From the NCBI RefSeq assembly GCF_005889735.1, contig NZ_VCKY01000015.1:19268-83267 (forward strand): DNA of 64,000 bases, written 5' to 3'. Within the stretch, counting starts at the first letter, position 1. Each line of letters opens with the position of its first letter. Positions 55,581 through 62,741 of this stretch are shown piece after piece. The notes beneath the pieces are model-generated. The model saw nothing but the letters and a program-made list of their open reading frames with translations. It ran no database searches and had not been told where the DNA came from. Position numbers and translations under genes: made by a program. The stretch is from Nonomuraea turkmeniaca (GTDB lineage Bacteria > Actinomycetota > Actinomycetes > Streptosporangiales > Streptosporangiaceae).

Positions 55581-55663
55581 CGTCACGACCGGTCACGATC
55601 GAGACCCGCTGGTCACGACCAGGAACCCGCGGTCACGGCCGGGAACCCGCGTCACGAGCGGGG
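55581..55663. repeat. 20-bp tandem repeats downstream of gvpK
   Basis: Units GGTCACG-A-C-(G/A)-GGAACCCGC occur at 55591-55610, 55611-55630 and 55631-55650, with partial units at 55581-55590 and 55651-55663; the last touches the gvpK stop codon. The arms GGTC and GACC are nearly palindromic. Nothing else is visible in the 132-bp gap 55520-55651. Confidence 0.85.
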
Positions 55664-55972
55664 AAGGAGCGGGCCGAGCGGCCCCAGGTCGATGTTGAGG
55701 TCGGACGGCGACAGCTCGAACCGCTCGCACAGCTCGTTCATGGCCTCCTCCAGGCGCATCAGCGTCAGGCCCAGCACCTCTACCTGCTCGTCCGACAGGT
55801 CCCCCTGCTCCATCCGGCGAATGGACTGCCGCTCCACGAGCTGGCGGATGAGCTCGACGAGCGTCAGGACGAGGCGGGACAGGTCCCGCTCCACCGCCTC
55901 GCGGTCCGCCTCGATACGCAGCCGACGGTCTTTCCCGGAGTAGGCGTTCCGCGCGCCCTGGATACTACTCAT
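55652..55972 (-). CDS. gvpK: Gas vesicle protein GvpK
   Basis: A 106-residue GvpK. The family pattern is clear: RLRIEADREAVERDLSRLVL, LVELIRQLVERQSIRRMEQG and LTLMRLEEAMNELCERFEL, then DLNIDLGPLGPLL. GvpK is an essential assembly factor in other systems. Its ATG overlaps the GvpS stop (8 bp), and it is the last gene of the operon. Confidence 0.93.
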   Translation of the reverse strand: MSSIQGARNAYSGKDRRLRIEADREAVERDLSRLVLTLVELIRQLVERQSIRRMEQGDLSDEQVEVLGLTLMRLEEAMNELCERFELSPSDLNIDLGPLGPLLPRS

Positions 55973-56195
55973 CGCGGCGCGCACCCACGATCGTGTCGGA
56001 CTCCCGCACGGACATGACCAGCGCCCGGACGGAGATGCGGACGAGATCGATGTCCGCGATCGACAACACGAGGTCCCCGCTGACGACGACCCCGCCGGCC
56101 AGCAGGCGGTCCAGGAGGTCCACGAGCGCCACCCGCTCGGACGGCAAGCGGCCCTCGCGCGCCAGCTCGGCGCCGCGTGGCTCAAGGTCCGTCAT
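55965..56195 (-). CDS. gvpS: GvpA/GvpJ-family small shell protein, GvpS
   Basis: A 76-residue GvpA-fold protein: LVDLLDRLLAGGVVVSGDLV followed by LSIADIDLVRISVRALVMSV, the conserved helix-strand-strand-helix core, with no WWE motif. By position between GvpL and GvpK it corresponds to GvpS of Streptomyces. It overlaps both neighbours (14 and 8 bp), so translation is coupled. A minor shell or assembly protein. Confidence 0.88.
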   Translation of the reverse strand: MTDLEPRGAELAREGRLPSERVALVDLLDRLLAGGVVVSGDLVLSIADIDLVRISVRALVMSVRESDTIVGARRDE

Positions 56196-56970
56196 CTCGT
56201 GCCTCGCTCTCCCCCGTCTCGACGGCCGTCGTGAAGGAGTAGGGCGCCCACGGGCCGGTCAGCTCCACCTCGATCCCCTCCCCGCGCAGGCCCTCGACGA
56301 CCTGCCCGAACTCTCCGCCGCGCTCCTCGTCGACGAGGTACGCGCCGTTGAGGACCATCCACTCCTCGCGGCCCGACAGCTGCGGGTCCTGGGCTCGATG
56401 GCGATGGCTCGCCACGGCGACAGAGCCGAGCACGTCGTGAATCTGCTCGGCCCGCGCGACCGCCTGCCGCCAGGCCTCCTCGCGGGTGTGCAGGCTGGCC
56501 TGGCGCTTCTTGAGGTACGCCGTTCCGGGGCTGCTCGGCGCGGCCGGTTCCTCGGGCTGGGGCGCCTCGGACGGGGCGGCGTACACCTTCACCCCCCATT
56601 CCTGGCGGCCGGCGATCCGGGACAGCACGTCCACGAAGTCGTCATGCCGCTGCTCCAGGAGTGACCGGATCTGCGCATCGTCGCGGTAGACGGTGACCAG
56701 CCGCACCGGAGCCGTGGGCGCCTTCGCCGCGACCGCCTCCACCACCCGGTGGTGCGCGCGGGCGGTCTCGCCGAGCCAGTCCATGTCTTCCAAGGACCGC
56801 CGCAGCGGCTCCTCCCCGAACTCCGTCAGGGGAACGGCGCTCACGTACGCCACGAGCCCGGCATGGGAGATCGCCCTCACCGGTCCGCCCGTGACGCCGG
56901 TCAGGCCCTCCGACGGAGCAGGGTCCTCCGCCAGGGCGACCGCGTAGAGGTACGTGCCGACGTCACTCAT
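56182..56970 (-). CDS. gvpL: Gas vesicle protein GvpL (GvpF/L family)
   Basis: A 262-residue GvpF/L-type protein: TYLYAVALAEDPAPSEGLTG, VRAISHAGLVAYVSAVPLTE, APVRLVTVYRDDAQIRSLLE and GVKVYAA, with the C-terminal domain ending LTGPWAPYSFTT. The ATG at 56970 overlaps the GvpJ stop by 8 bp. GvpF/L proteins bind GvpA during assembly. A proline-rich insertion (SEAPQPEEPAAPSSPG) lies near residue 140. Confidence 0.93.
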   Translation of the reverse strand: MSDVGTYLYAVALAEDPAPSEGLTGVTGGPVRAISHAGLVAYVSAVPLTEFGEEPLRRSLEDMDWLGETARAHHRVVEAVAAKAPTAPVRLVTVYRDDAQIRSLLEQRHDDFVDVLSRIAGRQEWGVKVYAAPSEAPQPEEPAAPSSPGTAYLKKRQASLHTREEAWRQAVARAEQIHDVLGSVAVASHRHRAQDPQLSGREEWMVLNGAYLVDEERGGEFGQVVEGLRGEGIEVELTGPWAPYSFTTAVETGESEARDDGP

Positions 56971-57367
56971 CAGGCTCCTCCGCTTCACGCGACCGTTTCC
57001 TGGTCCTGTCCGCCTCCGGAGCCAGCTCGCGGCGCGGGGTGCGAGCGCCCTCCACGGCGGCGAGCCGGTCGCGGAGCCTGCGGTTCTCCTCCAGCAGCTC
57101 CTGGTTCTTCCCGGTCAGGAAGGGGTCGTGCTCCCACCAGTCGATGCCCATCTCCTTGGCGGTGTCGACGGACGCGATGATCAGCCGGAGCTTGATGGTC
57201 AGCAACTCGATGTCCAGGAGGTTCACGCGGATGTCTCCGGCGATCACTATCCCCCGGTCGAGGACCCGCTCCAGAATGTCACCGAGATTCGCCGGCTCCC
57301 TGCCCGCGCCCGCGGGCGAGGGCGTCGGCGAGTACGGCTGGCGTACCACCGGCCTCGATTCGGTCAT
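56963..57367 (-). CDS. gvpJ: GvpJ-type gas vesicle shell protein
   Basis: A 134-residue GvpA/J-family protein. The core is NLGDILERVLDRGIVIAGDI followed by RVNLLDIELLTIKLRLIIAS and VDTAKEMGIDWWEHDPFL, the WWE signature of GvpJ. A coiled-coil-like tail (LLEENRRLRDRLAAVE) and a basic end follow. Start 57367 is 1 nt after the GvpO stop. It is the only full-length GvpA/J-type shell gene here, so by elimination it may be the main ring protein; Streptomyces 'GvpA' proteins have the same WWE form. Confidence 0.88.
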   Translation of the reverse strand: MTESRPVVRQPYSPTPSPAGAGREPANLGDILERVLDRGIVIAGDIRVNLLDIELLTIKLRLIIASVDTAKEMGIDWWEHDPFLTGKNQELLEENRRLRDRLAAVEGARTPRRELAPEADRTRKRSREAEEPDE

Positions 57368-57368
57368 G

Positions 57369-57698
57369 TCACCGTGCCTCACCGTTGTCGCTGCTGCCGC
57401 GCCTGTAGCGCCGCTTCCTGCGGTAAGCGATCAGGTCTCCCTCCACGTCGAGCTCGGCCTCGTAGAGCGCCAGGATGTCGCCGGACGAGGGGATGCGGCG
57501 GTCCTCCACCACTTCCACGTCCACCAGCCAGCCCTCGTCGACCGGCTGGACCCGCGTGGCGGCCGCGACTTCCACGCCGGTGAGTTCGGCGATGTGCCGC
57601 AGCCCGGCCTCTCCCGCGGTCAACGCCGACAGGGCGCGGGAACGGCGCTGCCTGGGCTCGACCCGTTCCTCGTTCTCCGAAACACGCCTGGCAGGCAC
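57369..57698 (-). CDS. gvpO: Gas vesicle protein GvpO
   Basis: A 109-residue GvpO: ALSALTAGEAGLRHIAELTG, VDEGWLVDVEVVEDRRIPSS and DILALYEAELDVEGDLIAYR, then a basic KRRYRRG. The GTG at 57698 has a good AGGAGAGGGG site 4 bp after the GvpG stop; an upstream GTG at 57722 would overlap gvpG by 20 bp. GvpO family members are required for assembly; role undefined. Confidence 0.9.
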   Translation of the reverse strand: MPARRVSENEERVEPRQRRSRALSALTAGEAGLRHIAELTGVEVAAATRVQPVDEGWLVDVEVVEDRRIPSSGDILALYEAELDVEGDLIAYRRKRRYRRGSSDNGEAR

Positions 57699-57702
57699 AG
57701 GA

Positions 57703-57975
57703 TCATCCCCTCTCCTCGTCACCAGCCGTCGTACCGGTGCTCGCGGGGCCGGATCGGCCGGTGACGCGCTGGAAGACCAGCTCGACCTCCCGGGCCGCCT
57801 CCTCCTCCGACATCGCGCCGGAGGCCTGGAGCTCCTCGATCTCCTCGAGCCGCCGCCGGATCACGGCCGGGTCGTGCATCTGCCGCTCGGCCTGTTCCTG
57901 GATCAGCTCTCCCAGCCGGATCACGCCCTTGACCGGCGCGAGGGGCCAGCCGAAGAGCAGACTGATCAATCCCAT
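57703..57975 (-). CDS. gvpG: Gas vesicle protein GvpG
   Basis: A 90-residue GvpG: MGLISLLFGWPLAPVKGVIR followed by LGELIQEQAERQMHDPAVIR and EEAAREVELVFQRV, with a hydrophobic N-terminus and a helical remainder. Overlaps the end of gvpF by 10 bp. A minor assembly component in other organisms. Confidence 0.93.
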   Translation of the reverse strand: MGLISLLFGWPLAPVKGVIRLGELIQEQAERQMHDPAVIRRRLEEIEELQASGAMSEEEAAREVELVFQRVTGRSGPASTGTTAGDEERG

Positions 57976-58622
57976 TCGTCACCACCCCTTCGGGCGCCCA
58001 TGACGAAGTCGTACGCCGCCATCGGCCCCAGCAGGCGGAACTCCACCCGTCCCGCCCACCGGTCCGCGAACTCCGCCACGACCTCCTCGAGCTCGTCCTG
58101 CCGGTCCCTTTCCACGAGCAGCGCCAGGTGGACGGCGTCCGGCTCAGCGGACGGCTTCCGTACAGCGGACAGCACGCTCACCGGAGTGAGGGCATCCAGC
58201 AGCGTGCGGGTATCGGCCTTGCGCGCGGCCTCGATCACCTCGCGCGGCACCGCCTGCTCGACGTAACGGCCCTTGACGACGTACTCCGCCCGTCCCTCCA
58301 TCTCCTTCAGCGCGGCGAGGAAATCGTCGTGATGCGGGGCCAGCAGCTCATCGACGACGGCGTCCATGTCCGCCAGGACCGCGCCGAAGCGGAGCGGCAG
58401 GACGGGGACCTCGGCGGCCGTGGCGTCCAGGAGCCCCTGGTGCCGGAGGAGATCGTCGGCCGTGTCGAGCGGGCGATCGAGTGGGACCTCGCTCACCAGC
58501 GCGCCGATCTCACGGTGCCGTACGACCTTGATCTCGCCCGGCTCGTCGCCCACGCCGCGAGCGTCACCGGACACCTCGACGTCCTCGGGGACCAGGCCGT
58601 AGACGTACACGCCGGTGCCCAT
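57966..58622 (-). CDS. gvpF: Gas vesicle protein GvpF (GvpF/L family)
   Basis: A 218-residue GvpF/L-family protein: GVYVYGLVPEDVEVSGDARG, ALVSEVPLDRPLDTADDLLR, VPVLPLRFGAVLADMDAVVD and a C-terminal domain ending LLGPMAAYDFV. ATG 58622 lies 1 nt after the stop of the 54-codon gene, the same TGACATG junction as at gvpO/gvpJ. Two GvpF/L paralogues (this and gvpL) are normal for actinobacterial clusters. Confidence 0.92.
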   Translation of the reverse strand: MGTGVYVYGLVPEDVEVSGDARGVGDEPGEIKVVRHREIGALVSEVPLDRPLDTADDLLRHQGLLDATAAEVPVLPLRFGAVLADMDAVVDELLAPHHDDFLAALKEMEGRAEYVVKGRYVEQAVPREVIEAARKADTRTLLDALTPVSVLSAVRKPSAEPDAVHLALLVERDRQDELEEVVAEFADRWAGRVEFRLLGPMAAYDFVMGARRGGDEWD

Positions 58623-58623
58623 G

Positions 58624-58788
58624 TCAGCGCACCCTCTCCGGCTGCCGCCTGACCTCCGCGAACTCGTCCGCACGCGCTCCGGAGCCGTCGCCGATCTGCC
58701 CCCGCCGCTCGGGCGGCCCTGTCCGGTCCGTCAGACCCGATGGAGACGGTCCGCGGGCCGGTCCTCCAGTCGCGGGTTGGACAGTCAT
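58624..58788 (-). CDS. 54-residue protein of unknown function within the gas-vesicle operon
   Basis: A small gene in the 195-bp gap between the GvpZ-like and gvpF genes: MTVQPATGGPARGPSPSGLT, then DRTGPPERRGQIGDGSGARA and DEFAEVRRQPERVR. It has an AGGAGG site 4 nt before the ATG, ends one base before gvpF, and its second half has strong G/C third positions. It has no GvpA fold. It may be a real, very short operon member or the decayed end of a lost gene. Confidence 0.5.
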   Translation of the reverse strand: MTVQPATGGPARGPSPSGLTDRTGPPERRGQIGDGSGARADEFAEVRRQPERVR

Positions 58789-58817
58789 ACGCCTCCTCTC
58801 GGTCCGCCGCTGTGGCG

Positions 58818-60041
<1,224 letters not shown>

Positions 60042-60046
60042 CCGAT

Positions 60047-60496
60047 TCACCTCCGCCCCGTGCGTGCCAGGTGCGGCCTGCGCTTGGCCTTGACCGGTTC
60101 CTCGACCGGCTCCTCGGGCGGACTCTCCTCTGGTTCTTCCTCTTCGTAAGGCTCCTCTTCCGTGTGCTCCGCCTCAGGCGTGGACGGTGTGCGCAGCGCC
60201 TCGGCGCGATCGTGGAGCTTGGAGCTGAGCGTGTCGATCTGCTTGCTCGTGGCGGCGACGGCGGCCGCCTTGCCGACCTCCGTCAGGTCGCCGCGGATGC
60301 GGCCGAAGATGTCCTCCAGCTCGGGTGTCGCTCCTAGCGCCTTGATCCCCTGCTCGAGCAGGCCGCCGCCCTCGCCCCGTCGCATCCGTCCGGCCACTCC
60401 GGCCGCCACCAGCGCGGCCGCCAAACGCAGCTTGTGACGCCGGCCGAGGTAGTACCCGGCCGCGATCGCCAGCGCCACGCGGGTGCTGTCTTTCAT
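60047..60496 (-). CDS. GvpY-like protein of the gas-vesicle operon
   Basis: A 149-residue protein heading the operon. Residues 5-40 form a hydrophobic or amphipathic segment (TRVALAIAAGYYLGRRHKLR, LAAALVAAGVAGRM). A helical centre (LEDIFGRIRGDLTEVGKAAA) and a very acidic C-terminus (EEEPYEEEEPEESPPEEPVE) end in basic residues. By position before the SRPBCC gene it corresponds to gvpY of Streptomyces clusters. Role unknown; its acidic tail parallels that of the next gene. Confidence 0.75.
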   Translation of the reverse strand: MKDSTRVALAIAAGYYLGRRHKLRLAAALVAAGVAGRMRRGEGGGLLEQGIKALGATPELEDIFGRIRGDLTEVGKAAAVAATSKQIDTLSSKLHDRAEALRTPSTPEAEHTEEEPYEEEEPEESPPEEPVEEPVKAKRRPHLARTGRR

Positions 60497-60529
60497 GATT
60501 AGCGCCCCCTCGCTCTCCTAAGCGACCGC

Positions 60530-60555
60530 CTGCCCGCCAAACAGGACGAACAAAC
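60530..60555 (-). promoter_or_regulatory. Weak sigma-B-like promoter candidate of the gas-vesicle operon
   Basis: On the minus strand GTTT (60555-60552) and GGGCAG (60535-60530) are separated by 16 bp. This fits the general-stress GNNT-N14-16-GGGTAC/T pattern except at two -10 positions. The start would be about 26 nt before the ATG at 60496. Confidence 0.25.
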
Positions 60556-60607
60556 ACATATGCGAAAAACGGGGATATAGCGGCGGCCTGGTGCTACGGG
60601 ACACCGC

Positions 60608-60632
60608 GTGTATTCGCCGGCTGCTCGGGCAG
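60608..60632 (+). promoter_or_regulatory. Weak sigma-B-like promoter candidate of csbD
   Basis: GTGT (60608-60611), 15 bp and GGGCAG (60627-60632) give the same imperfect stress-promoter pattern as the divergent gas-vesicle operon, with a 40-nt leader to the csbD ATG. Confidence 0.25.
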
Positions 60633-60680
60633 TGGGAAGCCGGTCCAAGCAGACCATGTGCCGCACGGGGGGAGACCGAT

Positions 60681-60854
60681 ATGGCCCGCAAGGAAAAAGC
60701 CAAGGGCAAGGCCGAAGAGATCAAAGGCATGGGCAAGGAGCGCGCCGGCGACGTCACCGACAACGCGTCTCAGCAGGCCAAGGGCAAGACCGAGAAGGCC
60801 AAGGGCGCTCTGAGGCAGGCGAAGGAGAAGGCGAAGGACGCCTTCAAGAAGTAG
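60681..60854 (+). CDS. CsbD-family general-stress protein
   Basis: A 57-residue, lysine- and alanine-rich helical protein: MARKEKAKGKAEEIKGMGKE followed by GDVTDNASQQAKGKTEKAKG. This is the CsbD pattern. ATG after GGGGGGAGA. Members are general-stress genes in Bacillus and actinomycetes. Divergent from the gas-vesicle operon and followed by a strong terminator. Confidence 0.92.
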   Translation: MARKEKAKGKAEEIKGMGKERAGDVTDNASQQAKGKTEKAKGALRQAKEKAKDAFKK

Positions 60855-60877
60855 TGGTTCCGCGACAGCGGACGACA

Positions 60878-60912
60878 ACGGCGGAAGCCCTCGGACAGAG
60901 GGCTTCCGCCGT
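60878..60912. terminator. Strong bidirectional terminator after csbD
   Basis: ACGGCGGAAGCCCTC (60878-60892) pairs perfectly with its complement (60898-60912) around a 5-nt loop, 15 bp of stem, extended by three more pairs after a mismatch. It serves the convergent csbD and PEP-mutase-family genes. Confidence 0.88.
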
Positions 60913-60914
60913 CG

Positions 60915-61739
60915 TCACTCCCCGCGGCCGCGCTCGAACGCCTGGTGCAGCTCGGAGATCGAGGCCATCTCAGTGACGAACCCGAACCGGCCGTCCCGCA
61001 TCTGGCGGGCGCCGTCCAGGAACGAGCGCAGCGCGAGCCGGGAGAGCGCGCCTCCGATGCTCACCCGGCGCACCCCGATCTCCGCCAGTTGCTCCAGCGT
61101 GATGGCGGGGTCGGCGAAGCCCATCACGACGTTGACCGGCCTGCCGACGGAGGAGACGACGGCCCGCATCTGGTCGAGGGTACGCAATCCAGGCGCGTAC
61201 AGGACGTCCGCACCGGCGGACTCGAACGCCTGGAGTCGCCTGATGGTGTCGTCCAAGTCCGCGACGCCGTACAGCAGGTTCTCGGCCCTGGCGGTCAGGA
61301 CGAGCGGCACGGGCAGCGAACGTGTCGCCTCGACGGCCGCGTGCACCCGCTCGACGGCGAGCCCGAAGTCGTAGATCGGCGCTCGCGGGTCGCCCGACCC
61401 GTCCTCGATGGACGCCCCGGCCGCGCCGCACGCGCACGCGTCCTCGATCATCTTGGCCGCCTGCGCCGGTTCGGCGGCGTAGCCGTTCTCGAGGTCGGCG
61501 TTGACGGGGAGAGGCGTCGCCGCGCTGATGACGCGGCAGTTGTCGAGGATGTCCTGCCGACCGGCCCGCGGGCCGCCCAGCATGTTCGCCACGCCGAGGC
61601 TCGTCGTGGCGAGGGCCTCGAAACCGAGGCCGGCCAGCAGCCGCGCCGTTCCGGCGTCCCAGGGGTTCGGGAGCAGGAAGGGCTCCGAGCGTTCGTGAAG
61701 GGCCCGGAAGCGGGCCGCCCTGGCCATCTGATCGGTCAT
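60915..61739 (-). CDS. Isocitrate lyase/PEP mutase-family enzyme
   Basis: A 274-residue TIM-barrel enzyme: FLLPNPWDAGTARLLAGLGF, VNADLENGYAAEPAQAAKMI, the metal-binding SIEDGSGDPRAPIYD and VLTARAENLLYGV. The isocitrate-lyase KKCGH loop is absent, so it belongs to the small PEP-mutase-like group that includes oxaloacetate decarboxylases and carboxy-phosphonoenolpyruvate-type enzymes. ATG 61739. It is divergent from a LysR gene, 78 bp away, and convergent with csbD. Reaction unknown. Confidence 0.87.
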   Translation of the reverse strand: MTDQMARAARFRALHERSEPFLLPNPWDAGTARLLAGLGFEALATTSLGVANMLGGPRAGRQDILDNCRVISAATPLPVNADLENGYAAEPAQAAKMIEDACACGAAGASIEDGSGDPRAPIYDFGLAVERVHAAVEATRSLPVPLVLTARAENLLYGVADLDDTIRRLQAFESAGADVLYAPGLRTLDQMRAVVSSVGRPVNVVMGFADPAITLEQLAEIGVRRVSIGGALSRLALRSFLDGARQMRDGRFGFVTEMASISELHQAFERGRGE

Positions 61740-61786
61740 GGGTACGAGCTTTGCCGCCACCCATCAATCAGTCAAATGCATAGAAA

Positions 61787-61801
61787 TGATCACTTTGATC
61801 A
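61787..61801. promoter_or_regulatory. LysR-type operator between divergent genes
   Basis: TGATC and GATCA flank a 5-bp centre (TGATCACTTTGATCA), a dyad typical of LysR-family recognition sites. It lies in the 78-bp region between the PEP-mutase-family gene and the LysR gene, next to the latter's start. Confidence 0.6.
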
Positions 61802-61817
61802 GGAATACTTATGGGTT

Positions 61818-62732
61818 GTGACGGTCGAGGAGATCGAGGCTTTCGTCTGCATCGCCCGGACGGGCGGGTTCACGGAGGCGTCCAGGAGGCTCAACCGGTC
61901 CCAGCCCGCCATCAGCCGCCGGATCCGCGAGCTGGAGCGGTCACTGGGCGCGGCGCTGTTCGAGCGGGCCGGGCGCCAGGTGTCGCTCACCGAGGCGGGT
62001 ACGGCGCTCCTGCCCTACGCCGAAGCCGCTCTCGCGACGATCCGCGACGGCGAGCGAGCCGTACGGGACCTGTCGCGAGACGCCGGGGGCGCGCGGACGC
62101 TCGGCCTGGCCATCGTCGGCACCCTGGCCGACTCGCACATCGTCGACGCGCTGCGCGCGTTCGAGGCGGACTTCCCCGAGGTCTCCGTCGAGCTGCGCAC
62201 CGCGACGAGCCGTGAGGTGAGCACGCTCGTCCGCGGTGGCGAGGCGTCCCTGGGCCTGCGCTACTTCCCGGATGCCGACCCGCAGCTGGAGTCCATCCCG
62301 CTCGGCACGGAGAAGCTCCTGGTCGTGGTGCCCGCGTCGCACCCGGTCACCGCCTCCAGCGTGCCGGACCTGCGAGCGCTCCCGGACGAGCGGTGGCTCG
62401 GCTTCTCACCCGAGCGCGGCCAGCCCGACTCCTTCGGCCACCTTCTCGAACGCCGGCTGACGGCGTCGGGGCTGATGGATCCCCCGATCACCAGGGTCGA
62501 CAGCCTCACCGCGCAGAAGCGGCTGGTGGAGGCCGGTTTCGGCGTCGCGCTCATGCCCGTCAGCAGCGTCCGGGAGGAGCTGCGCATCGGCAGCGTGCGG
62601 GCGATCGAGGTCGAGAGCATGGGCGCGGGCCTGCCCGTGGTCGTCGTCCGCAGGAGGCGTGGCTACCACAGCCGACCGGCGGCGGCCTTCCTGCGGGTGC
62701 TGAAGGACCACACGCCAGGCCTGCTCGGCTAG
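61818..62732 (+). CDS. LysR-family transcriptional regulator
   Basis: A 304-residue regulator. The GTG at 61818 opens the helix-turn-helix: VEEIEAFVCIARTGGFTEAS and NRSQPAISRRIRELERSLGA. Residues 90-300 form the effector-binding domain. The frame is open for almost 900 bp upstream because it is antisense to the enzyme gene. Divergent arrangement implies it controls the PEP-mutase-family enzyme, and perhaps the convergent aldehyde dehydrogenase gene. Effector unknown. Confidence 0.93.
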   Translation: MTVEEIEAFVCIARTGGFTEASRRLNRSQPAISRRIRELERSLGAALFERAGRQVSLTEAGTALLPYAEAALATIRDGERAVRDLSRDAGGARTLGLAIVGTLADSHIVDALRAFEADFPEVSVELRTATSREVSTLVRGGEASLGLRYFPDADPQLESIPLGTEKLLVVVPASHPVTASSVPDLRALPDERWLGFSPERGQPDSFGHLLERRLTASGLMDPPITRVDSLTAQKRLVEAGFGVALMPVSSVREELRIGSVRAIEVESMGAGLPVVVVRRRRGYHSRPAAAFLRVLKDHTPGLLG

Positions 62733-62741
62733 CGAGAGGTG

